Source: Aptenodytes patagonicus (Eukaryota; Chordata; Aves; Sphenisciformes; Spheniscidae). From it: a stretch of DNA of 64,000 nt. The notes under the pieces were generated by a model. It had not been told where the DNA came from. It did not search any database and saw nothing but the letters and a program-made list of their open reading frames with translations. Both the position numbers and the translations under genes were made by a program. Below are positions 49,601 to 60,920 of the stretch, one piece after another. Within the stretch, counting starts at the first letter, position 1, and each line of letters starts with the position of its first letter. Location of the stretch: the NCBI RefSeq assembly GCF_965638725.1, contig NC_134954.1, positions 7,187,001 to 7,251,000 on the forward strand, read 5' to 3'.

Positions 49601-52600
49601 CACTGGGGGAAAAGATGGGAGGGGTTGGGTAGGACACAGGTCCTGCACTCCTGGAGCCAGCCTGAGGGAGCACAGATGGTTGGCTAGGAGTTATAATTAG
49701 GTCTCTTCTGGCCAGTTAGTTTAATGTTATCTGTGGTTTAGGAGATGGTAGTCATTCCTAAGATAAGTAGCAGCGTGTGCCTGTGTGCCCGGAGTGGCTG
49801 GCTGCCTGTCCTAGGATGGCAGGGTGGGTCTTGAAACAACATGTGGTTGGCACTCTGCCTTTTCCCCAGAATGGCTTCTTCCACTGAGGATAGGCTTTTA
49901 CCCTGCATCAGGAAAAGCACAATTAAAGCTGCAAATCAGCTAAAAGTAGTTCACTTTTCTTGAATGTAGGTTAATGCCAGAACAGATTTATTTTGTGTTG
50001 TTTTGTGTTTTTCTTCTGAATTTATAAAAGGACCAGAACTATCTGTTCTCCAGGCACTTCAATCAACGAAATTAAAGCACAGAAAACTGGTGAATAAACA
50101 CTATAATCAGTGTAGAAAGAAAACAACTAGTAATCACAAAATACCTAATTCAGTAGCTATGCAGAGCCAATGATTAATTAATACCACTGCATCTGTGGCA
50201 CGGTCGCCCTTCAGCACTTTTAAACCACGGTACCAAAAAGCCTCGCAGCGTGTCCTAGGGGTCAGACAACTGGCTATTTCAAGTCAGTAAGGCAGGAGCA
50301 TAGTAAAGGTGCTGAAGCAGCTGCTTCTTATTTTTTTTTCAGAGTAGGGCTGGCCTTAGGGCATTAGCTGATTTCAGCTGCCACATTGCATTTGGGGGCC
50401 TCTCAGCTAGGCAGGTAGCAGATCTGACAGGGCTTAGGTCAAAAATTGGACCTCGGAAAACTGCAGGTTACTCCTACGTGCTATGAAACACTCGTTGAAT
50501 GTGTTCATGGTCACTTGCTCTACTTCAGACTTTACATAAATTCCCTCTGAGCTGCTGTCTTGTCCTATTTCATTCTTAAGATGAATATATGCCCTGTCTT
50601 GAGGCTTGTAGCAAGCTGACCAAATGCTGACTGAAGAAGATAATGTGGGCAGAAGTTAATAAGTAATACAAAGAAGAGATGTTGCTGTGCTTACCAAAAA
50701 CATGCATGACTGACTAAGCATATGGGATCATCATTAGAGGAAATACCACGTATACTGTCTAAAAGGTATAGCAGTACCACTGACATCATGAAATTATTTA
50801 GGCTGTGTCTTTTCCTGAGTTGAAACCCAGCCTAGCGTTAAAACAGCCAAGGCTCTCATCCATGCTTGTGGTTTTTGGAACAATAAATGACATTTCAGAT
50901 TTTGAGTTTGTTTTTCAGTAGAGCCATCATCACCGTGATAGCCAGCTCGAAGAGCAGCACAAACCTATCAATATCAGTAGAGACTGTACAGACACAACTT
51001 TGTGTGCCGAAAGGTGAGCGCTTTCCCAGAGGTCAGTTGTGAGGCACTCCCTCCCCACTCCAATATCAGCCAATGTCCCAGTGTGGATCTAGGGTACTAC
51101 ACTGACATTAAATTATTGAATTTCTAACTTCAGCTGGATAAATTACTCTTTACTTTCTGTGGAAGGTTGCTATCTATTATTAAATGATTCAACATCTGAA
51201 GCACCGCTTTGCAGAAGTACTGCTTTGCAGTAATAGGCAAACTAGCTCCTGTACAATCTATAAAACCATTCTTAATTTTCCTGGATGAAAGTATTAAAAA
51301 GTAAATGATTAATAATTTCTCAGCATATATCTGGATTTTTTTTTTTTATTTTAAGCAAGTGGCTTAAATATTTAGAGTGTAAAATTAATAGGTCAGATCA
51401 TACTGAAATGTTAGACTATCAGTTCTAGAAACAAAGTAGTTGCTGTATTGTTTAAAATGTTAAGTATAGATTTTATATCTGAAATAGGTGCTTTTCAAAG
51501 TAACAGAAGTTAATATTTTAATTGAAAGGGGAGAAAAAGAACTTTATCTGAAAAGAGTATGTTCTAGGAACTGCAGTACTGTACTCTGACTGTTGTTTTA
51601 CTAAAATACTGTGTAATTCAAGATTCTTAAAAAAAAGGTATTTTTTTAAATAGTTTAATCAGGTTAGGTTGATTTTTGAGCTCAGAAAAACACCTCAGTG
51701 TTGAGAGGCAGATGGAATTACAGACCTGTATTGGAATAGAGCTAGTATGGTAAAATATTAATAAGAATGATTTTAATCCACTGTGCATTGCCAAGAACCT
51801 TTAGCTTGAGAGAAAGCTGTCACAAAGATGTGATGTAGTACAAGTGGTAGCTGGAATTGAGAATGCCAAACAAAATTATGTGCAAAGCACAACTGAAATG
51901 ACAATTCTACAATGGTATCTACATGTGTGAAACCCAAATTGAAGGTTATGGATGAAATTCAAAACAACAGATCTGGGACTGGTGTAATTATTATGCTGAG
52001 CTATTATTGTAAACTCTTCATTCAGCTGATCCTTCCAAGGTACCACATATAATGAAGTTTTGATGCTCTTACTTAATTTAAAGCTGCATGCTCATATAGG
52101 TTGATTCTTCTTGGCAATACTGCCAAGTCTTGTCGAATCTTAAAAAGGAGCAGCAGACTTTAGGAAGGTAAGGCGTTAGATGTGAGTACCTTCAGTGGAT
52201 CTTGATGGATTTAGAGGGTTTTTTTGAAGTGTAGAAGGAAGGTAGTGGGACACCGTGTCTCATGATTCATGGGGATGTGAGCAGATGAGGTACACGTGAC
52301 CCTCAGCTGCGTAGAGAAATTGGAATGTGTGTGCATCTGAGGACAGCACCTGACCGAGATGCAGCCAGGTGAGACATCCCTCCATTGCTACTCGGATTCA
52401 GTGCTCCGCTGTAATTCCCTAAGGTACCTAGCATGGACTTCGAAGCATTTGATAAATTGGGAATATTTGGGCCTTTTATGATTCTTGTACTGTTAAACCT
52501 TGACAGGCACTGGGTTAAATTCTACTCCGTTCCATTCCACTGTCTCCACTACCAGTTTATACATTTGTTTTATGATAATTCCTAGATTTGTCAACTGATT

Positions 52601-54150
52601 TTGAGGCCTTTCCACTCAGGAGACTGCACTTCTGTCCAGATACTCTGTAGCTTGCAGAGTTGGGCTGTGTTTTAATGGTATAATAAATTCCAGTTTAGTA
52701 CTCTTAGTACTGAAAAATTGCTATGGGCACATGGCAAAAATGCTGACTGTGTAAAACCCTTTGCAGGTTCTGATAAGTTTTTAAATTATTGACAAGTTAA
52801 CTTTGTACCAGTTCATTGATGCTGAACAGGTATTATTTGTCTTTTGTAGCCAGACTAATCTTCCATAAAAGTGTAAGCCAGCCTGAATTTCAGAATTTCT
52901 GCTTTGGCTAACTTGAAAAATGCAACTGTATGAATCCAGGTTCAGATCCACACGCTTCTGCATAACGACAATGACTACAAGAGAACACTTCCAGCACTGT
53001 GTATGTCAAGGTCTGTAAGCAACGCTGAAAACAACAGATACATTGGAAGCTGAAATTGCTATCTCATAATCTTATGACAATAATTTTGACATAAAATTAT
53101 GATATAATTTAATAAGTAATAATCGCTCACCCCTCAAGTAACATGGGAAATGACAGAACTAAGTTTAAAGTCTTTTGAAGCAGAAACACCAAAATAGTGA
53201 TGGAGGGGAAAAATTTAGGAAGTTTAGGAATGGTTGGAAAAGCAGTTTGCAAAGGTCACCGGTACATTTTGGTTTAAAAGTAACTTGCCTTTTCTGAGCA
53301 CAAGGAGGAAGGCAGGCAGTATGAATGCAGGTTATGTCACTGGTTTGATAAGGTCACAGACAACTATATCAGTGCAAACTGCGGTGTGTTGCAGGAGGCG
53401 CCTGGGCTGGCACTTCTAAGGAGAGCACCGCTGTTAACGCCAGCGTATTGTGTAATTACTCTCACAGATCCTGCAAGAATGTTTTAAGGTGATTGAATCC
53501 CAAATGTGGAGTTGTGACTAGTGTTTAAGTAAGATCTCAGTTTACCTTTGAAATTTGTGTAGCTGCAGCTGGCTGGGAATGGCTCACTTTGAGCGTCCAT
53601 GTGTTTTTAAATGGTAGATAGGAAAACAATTTGGACTGTTCATTTTTAGGCCACTATGAAATACAGATGCTTATGGCAGACAGTAATTTCTAGAGGCGTA
53701 TTTTCCTTCAGTACTACTATACTTATCCTATAAAACTTACACCTTGAAGAACTCATCCTTTTCTAGTTGCCCTTGTCACATTTTCTTCCCTGGTATAATT
53801 TAGCTATGTAGCCTAGCTGCAGTAGTAGGGCTTCTATTTTTCTTCTATTTTGAGAAGTGTGAATGTCCTCCAAAATGTGACTGAGCGGGACTCCCATGCA
53901 GATAAGATAAGAGGCCTGGTTACATCCATGTTTGGAGGAAGAAGTAGTCTTAGCAAATAAAAGAAGTCTTCCTAAAGTAAGATCTTGTAAAACACGACAC
54001 AGCAAGTTGTTAGACCTCATGTTTGGCTACAGTAATGTAAGAGAACTCTACAGGGCAAGGAAGTTCAGATATTGCTGCCTTTGGCTCCTCCTAATTGCTA
54101 AATTCCCTTATGTTCATCAGAATTCACTAGTAGTGAGAGGTTGCCAGTTT
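46646..54150. other. Gene desert, part 2
   Basis: About 7.5 kb between the two CR1 copies. The sequence is AT-rich. The largest open frame is 143 codons (49070-49501) with no recognisable domain. No RNA gene or further repeat could be supported. Confidence 0.65.
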
Positions 54151-54182
54151 TCATAGAATCATAGAATAGAATCATAGAATCA
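54151..54182 (-). repeat. CR1 3'-terminal octamer repeats
   Basis: On the - strand, tandem copies of ATTCTATG with one shorter ATTCT unit. These repeats define the 3' end of CR1 and are thought to serve in recognition by its RT. Confidence 0.9.
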
Positions 54183-54246
54183 TTGAGGTTGGAAAAGACC
54201 TCTAAGATCATCGAGTCCAACCGTCAACCCAACACCACCATGCCCA

Positions 54247-57050
54247 CTAAACCATGTCCCTAAGCGCCTCATCTACACATCTTTTAAATACCTCCAGGGA
54301 TGGGGACTCCACCACTTCCCTGGGCAGCCTGTTCCAATGTTTCACCACTCTTTCAGTAAAGAAATTTTTCCTTACATCCAATCTAAACCTCCCCTGCCGC
54401 AACTTGAGGCCATTTCCTCTCGTCCTATCGCTTGTTACTTCGGAGAAAAGACCAACACCCACCTCGCTACAACCTCCTTTCAGGGAGTTGTAGAGAGCGA
54501 TGAGGTCTCCCCTCAGCCTCCTTTTCTCCAGGCTGAACAGTCCCAGTTCCCTCAGCCGCTCCTCATCAGACTTGTTCTCCAGACCCCTCACCAGCCTCGT
54601 TGCCCTTCTCTGGACACGCTCCAGCACCTCAATGTCCTTCTTGTAGTGAGGGGCCCAAAACTGAACACAGTATTCGAGGTGCGGCCTCACCAGGGCCGAG
54701 TACAGGGGCACGATCACTTCCCTACTCCTGCTGACCATGCTATTTCTGATACAGGCCAGGATTCCATTGGCCTTCTTGGCCGCCTGGGCACACTGCCGGC
54801 TCATGTTCAGCCGGCTGTCGACCAACACCCCCAGGTCCTTCTCTGCTGGGCAGCTTTCCAGCCACTCTTCCCCAAGCCTGTAGCGCTGCATGGGGTTGTT
54901 GTGCCCCAAGTGCAGGACCTGGCACTTGTCCTTGTTGAACCTCATACAGTTGGCCTGGGCCCATCGATCCAGCCTGTCCAGGTCCCTCCGCAGAGCCTTC
55001 CTACCCTCGAGCAGATCAACGCTCCCGCCCACCTTGGTGTCGTCTGCAAACTTACTGAGGGAGCACTCGATCCCCTCGTCCAGATCATTGATAAAGATAT
55101 TAAACAAGACTGGCCCCAGAACTGAGCCCTGGGGAACACCGCTCGTGACCGGCCGCCAACTGGATTGAACTCCATTCACCACAACTCTCTGGGCCCGGCC
55201 GTCCAGCCAGTTTTTGACCCAGCCCAGAGTACACCTGTCTAAGCTGTGAGCCGCCAGCTTCTCGAGGAGAATGCTGTGGGAGACAGTGTCAAAGGCCTTG
55301 CTGAAGTCCAGGTAGACCACATCCACAGCCTTTCCCTCGTCTACTACGCGGGTCACCTGGTCATAGAAGGAGATCAGGTTGGTCAAGCAGGACCTGCCTT
55401 TCATGAATCCGTGCTGGCTAGGCCTGATCCCCTGGTTGTCCCGCTCATGCCTTGTGAGCGCCCTCAAGATGAACCGCTCCATAATCTTCCCTGGCACCGA
55501 GGTCAGGCTGACAGGCCTGTAGTTCCCCGGATCCTCCTTCCGGCCCTTCTTGTAGATGGGTGTCACACTGGCAAGCCGCCAGTCATCCGGGACCTCCCCC
55601 GTTAACCAGGACTGCTGATAAATGATGGAGAGCGGCTTGGCGAGCTCCTCCGCCAGCTCCCTCAGCACTCTCGGGTGGATCCCATCCGGCCCCATAGACT
55701 TGTGAGCGTCCAGGTGGCATAGCAGGTCATTGACTGCTTCCTCTTGGATTATGGGGGTTCATCCTGCTCGCCGTCCCCGTCTTCCAGCTCGGGGGGCCGA
55801 GTACCCTGATGATAACTGCTCTGCCTGTTAAAGACTGAGGCAAAGAAGGCATTGAGTACCTCAGCCTTTTCCTCATCCTCAGTGACAATGTTCCCCCTTG
55901 CATCCAATAAAGGATGGAGATTCTCCTTGGCTCTCTTCTTGTCATTAATACATTTGTAAAAACTTTTTTTATTGTCTTTAACGACAGCGGCCAGATTGCG
56001 TTCTAGCTAGGCTTTTGCCTTTCTCATTTCTTCTCTGCACGACCTAACGAGATCCCTGTACTCTTCTTGAGTCGCCTGCCCCTTCTTCCACAAGCGGTAA
56101 ACTCTCCTTTTTTTCCTGAGTCCCAGCAAGAGCTCCCCGTTCAGCCAGGCCGGTCGTCTTCCCTGCCCATTCTTCTTACGGCACATGGGGACAGCCTGCT
56201 CCTGCGCCTTTAAGACTTCCTTCTTGAAGATCGTCCAGCCTTCCTGGACCCCTTTGCCCTTCAGGACCGTCTCCCACGGGACTCTCTCAACCAACGTCCT
56301 GAACAGGCCAAAGTCCGCCCTCCGGAAGTCCATGGTTGTGGTTTTGCTGCCCCCCCTCCTTACTTCACTAAGAAGCGAGAATTCTATCATTTCATGGTCG
56401 CTAAGCCCAAGACGGCCTCCGACCACCACATCTCCCACCAGTCCTTCTCTGTTAGTAAACAGCAGGTCGAGCGAGGCACCTCCCCTGGTAGGCTCACTTA
56501 CCAGCTGTGTCAGGAAGTTGTCTTCCACACACTCCAGGAACCTCCTAGACTGCTTCCTCTCTGCCGTGTTTCATTTCCAGCAGACGTCCGGGAAGTTGAA
56601 GTCCCCCACGAGAACAAGGGCTAGCGATTGAGAGACTTCTGCCAGCCGCTTATAGAGCGCTTCATCTGCCCCTTCATCCTGGTTGGGTGGTCTATAACAG
56701 ACTCCCAGCAGGATATCTGCCTTGTTGGCCTTCCCCCTCATCCTTACCCATAGACACTCAACCGTACCATCATCACAATCGTTGAGCTCTATACAATCAA
56801 AACACTCCCTAACATACAGGGCCACCCCACCGCCTCTCCTTCCTTGCCTGTCCCTTCTGAAGAGTCTATAGCCATCCATTGCAGCACTCCAATCATGAGA
56901 GTCACCCCACCATGTTTCTGTGATGGCGACTAAGTCATATCTCTCCCGCTGCACAATGGCTTCCAGCTCCTCCTGTTTGCCGCCCATGCTGCGTGCATTG
57001 GTGTATATGCACTTGAGCTGGGCTATCGATTTCGCCCCCGGCATCGGCAC
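54247..57050 (-). pseudogene. CR1 ORF2: APE endonuclease plus reverse transcriptase, nearly intact
   Basis: The N-terminal part (57050-56574) is an apurinic-type endonuclease: YTNARSMGGK, the catalytic-type DLVAITETWW, RRGGGVALYVR and LVGDFNFPDVCW. The RT (55695-54247 frame) has [36 protein letters not shown] and the catalytic FADD (LSKFADDTK), then the thumb and a C-terminal tail ending EALRDMV. Lesions on reading 5' to 3': an in-frame TGA at 56571-56573 just after the GDFN block, an in-frame TAG at 56007-56009, and a one-base loss at the run of five C (G on + strand, 55753-55757) that shifts frame before RT. Everything else fits the CR1 family. Its product would copy CR1 RNA at nicked chromosomal DNA. 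This copy cannot make the full protein. Confidence 0.93.
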
Positions 57051-57106
57051 GCCACCCCTCGGCTCATCTCTAGCGAGCCTGGTTTTATCCCCTTCCCCCT
57101 TCGAAC

Positions 57107-57570
57107 CTAGTTTAAAGCCCTCTCGATGAGCCCTGCCAATTCATGAGCCATGATCCTTTTTCCCTTGTGAGACAGCTGGACTCCGTCTGTCACCAGCAGG
57201 CCCGGTGCCATGTAAACCTCCCCATGATCAAAAAAGCCAAAATTCCTCCGATGGCACCAGCCCCTGAGCCACGTGTTGATCAGGTGTGTTTTCCTGCTCC
57301 TTTCAGTATCCTTCCCTGCCACTGTAGGGATTGAGGAAAACACTACCTGTGCTCCCGATCCTTGAACCAGTCGCCCCAGTGCCCTGAAGTCCCTTTTGAT
57401 CGCTGCAGGACTTCTCTCTGCAACCTCATCACTGCCAGCCTGTATAACCAGCAGCGGGTAGTAATCAGAAGGCCGTACCAGACCAGGGAGCTTCCTAGTG
57501 ATGTCTCTGACCCGGGCCCCAGGGAGGCAGCAGACTTCCCTGTGGGATGGGTCCGGTCGGCATATCGAAA
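57107..57570 (-). pseudogene. CR1 ORF1 3' part: SGNH-esterase-like domain
   Basis: The open frame reads about 150 codons from the truncated 5' end to a stop at 57107-57109. Recognisable blocks: CCLPGARVRD, YYPLLVIQAGSDEV (block III-like), VVFSSIPTV, and TDGVQLSHKGKRI (block V-like). CR1 ORF1 proteins are known to carry an esterase of the SGNH hydrolase type. The block with the catalytic serine (GDS) lies upstream of the truncation and is absent. The block V histidine, expected in a D-G-x-H pattern, is Q here. ORF1 ends 56 bases before the ORF2 ATG, in a different frame. Confidence 0.75.
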
Positions 57571-57759
57571 TCTATTTTGATAGATATAACCAGAAACCTG
57601 AAGTGAAAGGTGAGAAGACTCTAACATGGAGTTGTTGTAATGGCTAATGAAATCAGAATGAAGGCTGAATGACATTGATGCCTGTATGACAAACACTACT
57701 GGGTCAAAATCTAAGCACTACTGTACCCCAGGAAATCGCAGTTATATTTAGGAGAAAGG

Positions 57760-57774
57760 AAAAAAAAAAAAAAA
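57760..57774. repeat. Poly(A) run, A15
   Basis: Fifteen A in a purine-rich context, about 185 bp outside the 5' end of the long CR1. It is not part of the CR1. Confidence 0.85.
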
Positions 57775-59799
57775 TAGCAAAGAAGCCTGAAACTTGCCTG
57801 TCAAGTTGCATTTCTCTTACTTATGTTTACTCTTTCACTGTTGTCACTTCAGTTTTTCCTTTTCTATGCGTTTCTTTCTTAGCCTTGACAAGACAGGCAA
57901 TATTGTTACATTGATGCATTAAGATAGAATAAGAAATTTAGAAAAGTATTATGTAAATGGTTGTCAGCACAACTTCTCTGGTGTTCTTCTAGACTTTTAG
58001 TTAAAATATTAAGTACTGGAAGCTCCTTGCTAGATCTTACCTCATAATTTAATCTACCTGTTTATCCTCTGGGCCACAGCACCGGTATTTTGTAGCTGTT
58101 CCTTTTCTCATTTCCTATGACTTCTCTTTCACACTTGGACTCTTTCATGAAAGAGAAATCAGCAGAGCTCTTCTGCCCATAAGAGGTTGTCCTGCACATG
58201 TCTGTCTGTGGTGACACGTGTCAGTCTTTTGGTTGTGGCGAACCCTACTGTTTCAGCAATCTGTTTCTAAATAAAACACTTGGATAAAATTCTTAGAAGC
58301 AAAAAGCAAAACGCTGATGCAACAGAGGATACAATGTGGGGCTCCCAAATGAATAAGTGGATTTGCTAAAAGTTACTTCTTCATGCCACTGCCTGCTCAT
58401 ATGCCCAGCTTAGTTTTAGGAAAAGACGTTAGTTTAGAAAAAGACATCTATTCACAGTGGCATTCAAGCATATATTTCAGTGCTTTACTGAGTCACAGTT
58501 TCAGTGATCTGTTTTTCAAATTATACCAAATTATATAAATTACTCACACATGGCTTTGGAGCCTAAGTCACCCTTCTGAGATGTTAGCCTTGTAAAATAA
58601 ACAAGACTAAACTCCAGAGGGAAGAAAACCCACATTCCTTTTCTATATTTTGGGCACAGGATTCTACTGCAGCCAAACCTTTCTCGTCCAATAAAAACCC
58701 ATGCAGTGAGTTCAAGTGCATATATATTTCATTTTTCTCTAATATGATCTTGGTGATTTGAAGAACTTAGAATTCAGGCTCCTCATCTCATGGGAAAACT
58801 TTTATAGATATTACTTACTTGTGGCGGAATGGCAGAGGCCTGCGGGCCAGGAGACCTGAACACATCTCTTTTGCCTCTTGTAGGGGAAAGAAATGTGCTT
58901 TCACATTGGACTTTTTCTTCTAGGATGGAAGTGGATCTGAAACCAAAATGATGCTGTTGGAGATTTCTTTCCTTGAAACAGGCCCTTGAGGCTATCTTTG
59001 CTTGTCTGAGTAATGAACCGGGAGTTGCACCGGACTCTTAAGCACAACCCTAAGTGTTTCACTGAAGAGGTTTGGGATTAACCACATGCTTACAATCGAA
59101 CAGGTGTTTATTTGCTTTGCAGTGTTGCCAGTCAAGGATCATCCCATTCCAATACTTGCCTTTTATGCTAAAACATGACTACAATACAGTTCTTCTCTGA
59201 CTCTGACTCTTCCCAGTTAGCCAAAATGAACACTTTTAAATCCTTATCAACATAATGAATCTCATTCTCATACAATGCAGGCTTTTATTAGAAAACTGTA
59301 GTCATATGTCTTTTCTTACTCAAGGCTGATGATTCTGCAAGTATAGACAAGACGAATGTGCGTCATTCTCTCTGGGATTCTGCGCATTCCTTATTTCTCA
59401 CAGCTCCTTCACTTTTAGGATGGACATTCGTTTAATCAGAGCAGTCCTGCCAGTCATACTTAGTCATTTTTGGAGACATAACCTTGGCTAGTAATTAATT
59501 ATGCTCTGAATTTTTTAATGACTTCAGGTTCAGGACATCTTAATATATATTCGTCTCTTATATCACATATTGTACCTATACCCTAGTCAAACATAAATTA
59601 TTATCTTTAGTAGGCTGATATTCATGGCATGCTTGAAAAGATGGCGGAATTCTTTGACGCTATGATCCTGTAAGGTTAGGATCCCTATCAGCTCCTGGAC
59701 TAATGGCAAATTATATCTGATAGAACTGCTCAGCAGCTTATAACATCAATGCTTTCTGTGCTTTTTATCATCAAATCCCTACATATTGTGTAAGGTAAA

Positions 59800-59890
59800 T
59801 ATTCTTCTCATTTGTCAGAAGAGCAAACTGAAGAAGAGCAGCGATGTCATTTGCAACAGAGCACAGGGACTGGAGTAGCAACTTTCTGGT
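59800..59890 (+). repeat. Possible ancient SINE/LINE 3' tail (MIR/L2/CR1-like)
   Basis: The order CTCATTTGTCAGAAGAGCAAAC, TGAAGAAGAGC, TGTCATTTGC, AGAGCACAGGGA follows the well-known tail that reads roughly CATTT-ACAGATGAGGAAACTGAGG-...-TTGCCCAAGGTCACACAGG in amniote MIR and L2-type repeats. It is heavily diverged, so the match is tentative. Confidence 0.4.
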
Positions 59891-60474
59891 TGTCTCAAGC
59901 CAGGAGTCACACTTCAGTCCTTGTTCCCCCTTTATTTGCTGGAGGAATTCACTGTGCTAACTGGTGCATTGGTGCAGAAGAAGCAGCACTAAAACTGTCC
60001 TTGTTTTCTGCCCACCATCTAGTCAGGGAGCAAGCAGTCTGGCAGCAGCTGCTTTCCTTCTAACTGCAAGCAGACTGCAGCCTTCACAGGAGAGTTAATG
60101 CCTTTTTCTTCTTCTGTGGGAGTTTATCTCAGTTTCCAACCTATGAATATAAACATCAGTTGGGAAAATGAAAGACTTTCTTATTGATAAGCCATGAAAT
60201 TAAATTCTCCTTTGATCTTTGCTGGAAACGATCATATACGTAGGTTTCTCTGTTCAGGGAAAATGGAGCATTAGTTGCATTAAACATCTAGAAAATAAAA
60301 CAAAAGCCATGACCATTTTCCTAGGGAATAATGGTGTCATGTTATGCTTTATCAGTATAATTTATCTATGCATTGTGTAGAAGGTAAATCCTTTTAAAAG
60401 CTATTGTGAGGAATGATTAAATAGATGAAAAGTGCCAGTATTAAAAGCAATCAACAGAGTTTTTTTGTCAGCTG

Positions 60475-60920
60475 TGGCCAGATCCAAAACCTGTTGAAGT
60501 CAATGAAATGCCCTACGCTGATTGAAGCTGGCTTTCATATCGCTCCATATAATCATGAGTAAGCTGCATGAAAGCTGTTGTATTGTTTTTCTCTACCATG
60601 TCATATAGTAGGTGAAATATTCAGAAGTTAGAGCAAGAATCAGAGAAGGTTATAAACCAAATCTCACTACCAGTCATGTCTTAAAGCCAGATTTTGAATG
60701 CATTTAGATGCCTAAAGATCAGCTAAAGAACCTACTGGGCCTTTCAAAATTATGCAAGTGCTTTCCTGCATGATCAAAAGGACTGCAGGTCTGTGCATTG
60801 AAAGCTGGCTGTACGCTCAAAATCTGGCTCCTAGATAAGTGTCTATTTGATTTTAAAAGGGATATTTAGTCATTAAGTCACTGAGGTGCCTTTGCAAATG
60901 CTACCCAGAAAAACAACTTC
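60475..60920. repeat. Possible ancient dispersed repeat remnants
   Basis: GATCCAAAACCTGTTGAAGTCAATG (about 60480-60506), TTTAGATGCCTAAAGAT (60703-60719) and AGTCACTGAGGTGCC with TGCAAATGCTACCC (about 60877-60907) each resemble phrases common in old reptile and bird repeats. No complete unit can be outlined. Confidence 0.3.

Larger units (their letters stand above)
54151..57575 (-). mobile_element. CR1 LINE, long copy (about 3.4 kb)
   Basis: Read on the - strand, the element runs from within ORF1 (SGNH-esterase-like) through a short spacer, ORF2 (endonuclease plus RT) and a short 3' UTR to the octamer repeats (ATTCTATG type) at 54151-54182. Full CR1 elements are about 4.5 kb, so about 1 kb is missing at the 5' end. 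Most avian CR1 copies are a few hundred bases, so this is unusually long. The codon frame is well kept, with three ORF2 lesions, suggesting a comparatively young insertion. Sequence details resemble the CR1-J-like lineage of Neoaves; subfamily naming is from memory. The 5' junction is placed near 57565-57578. Confidence 0.94.
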
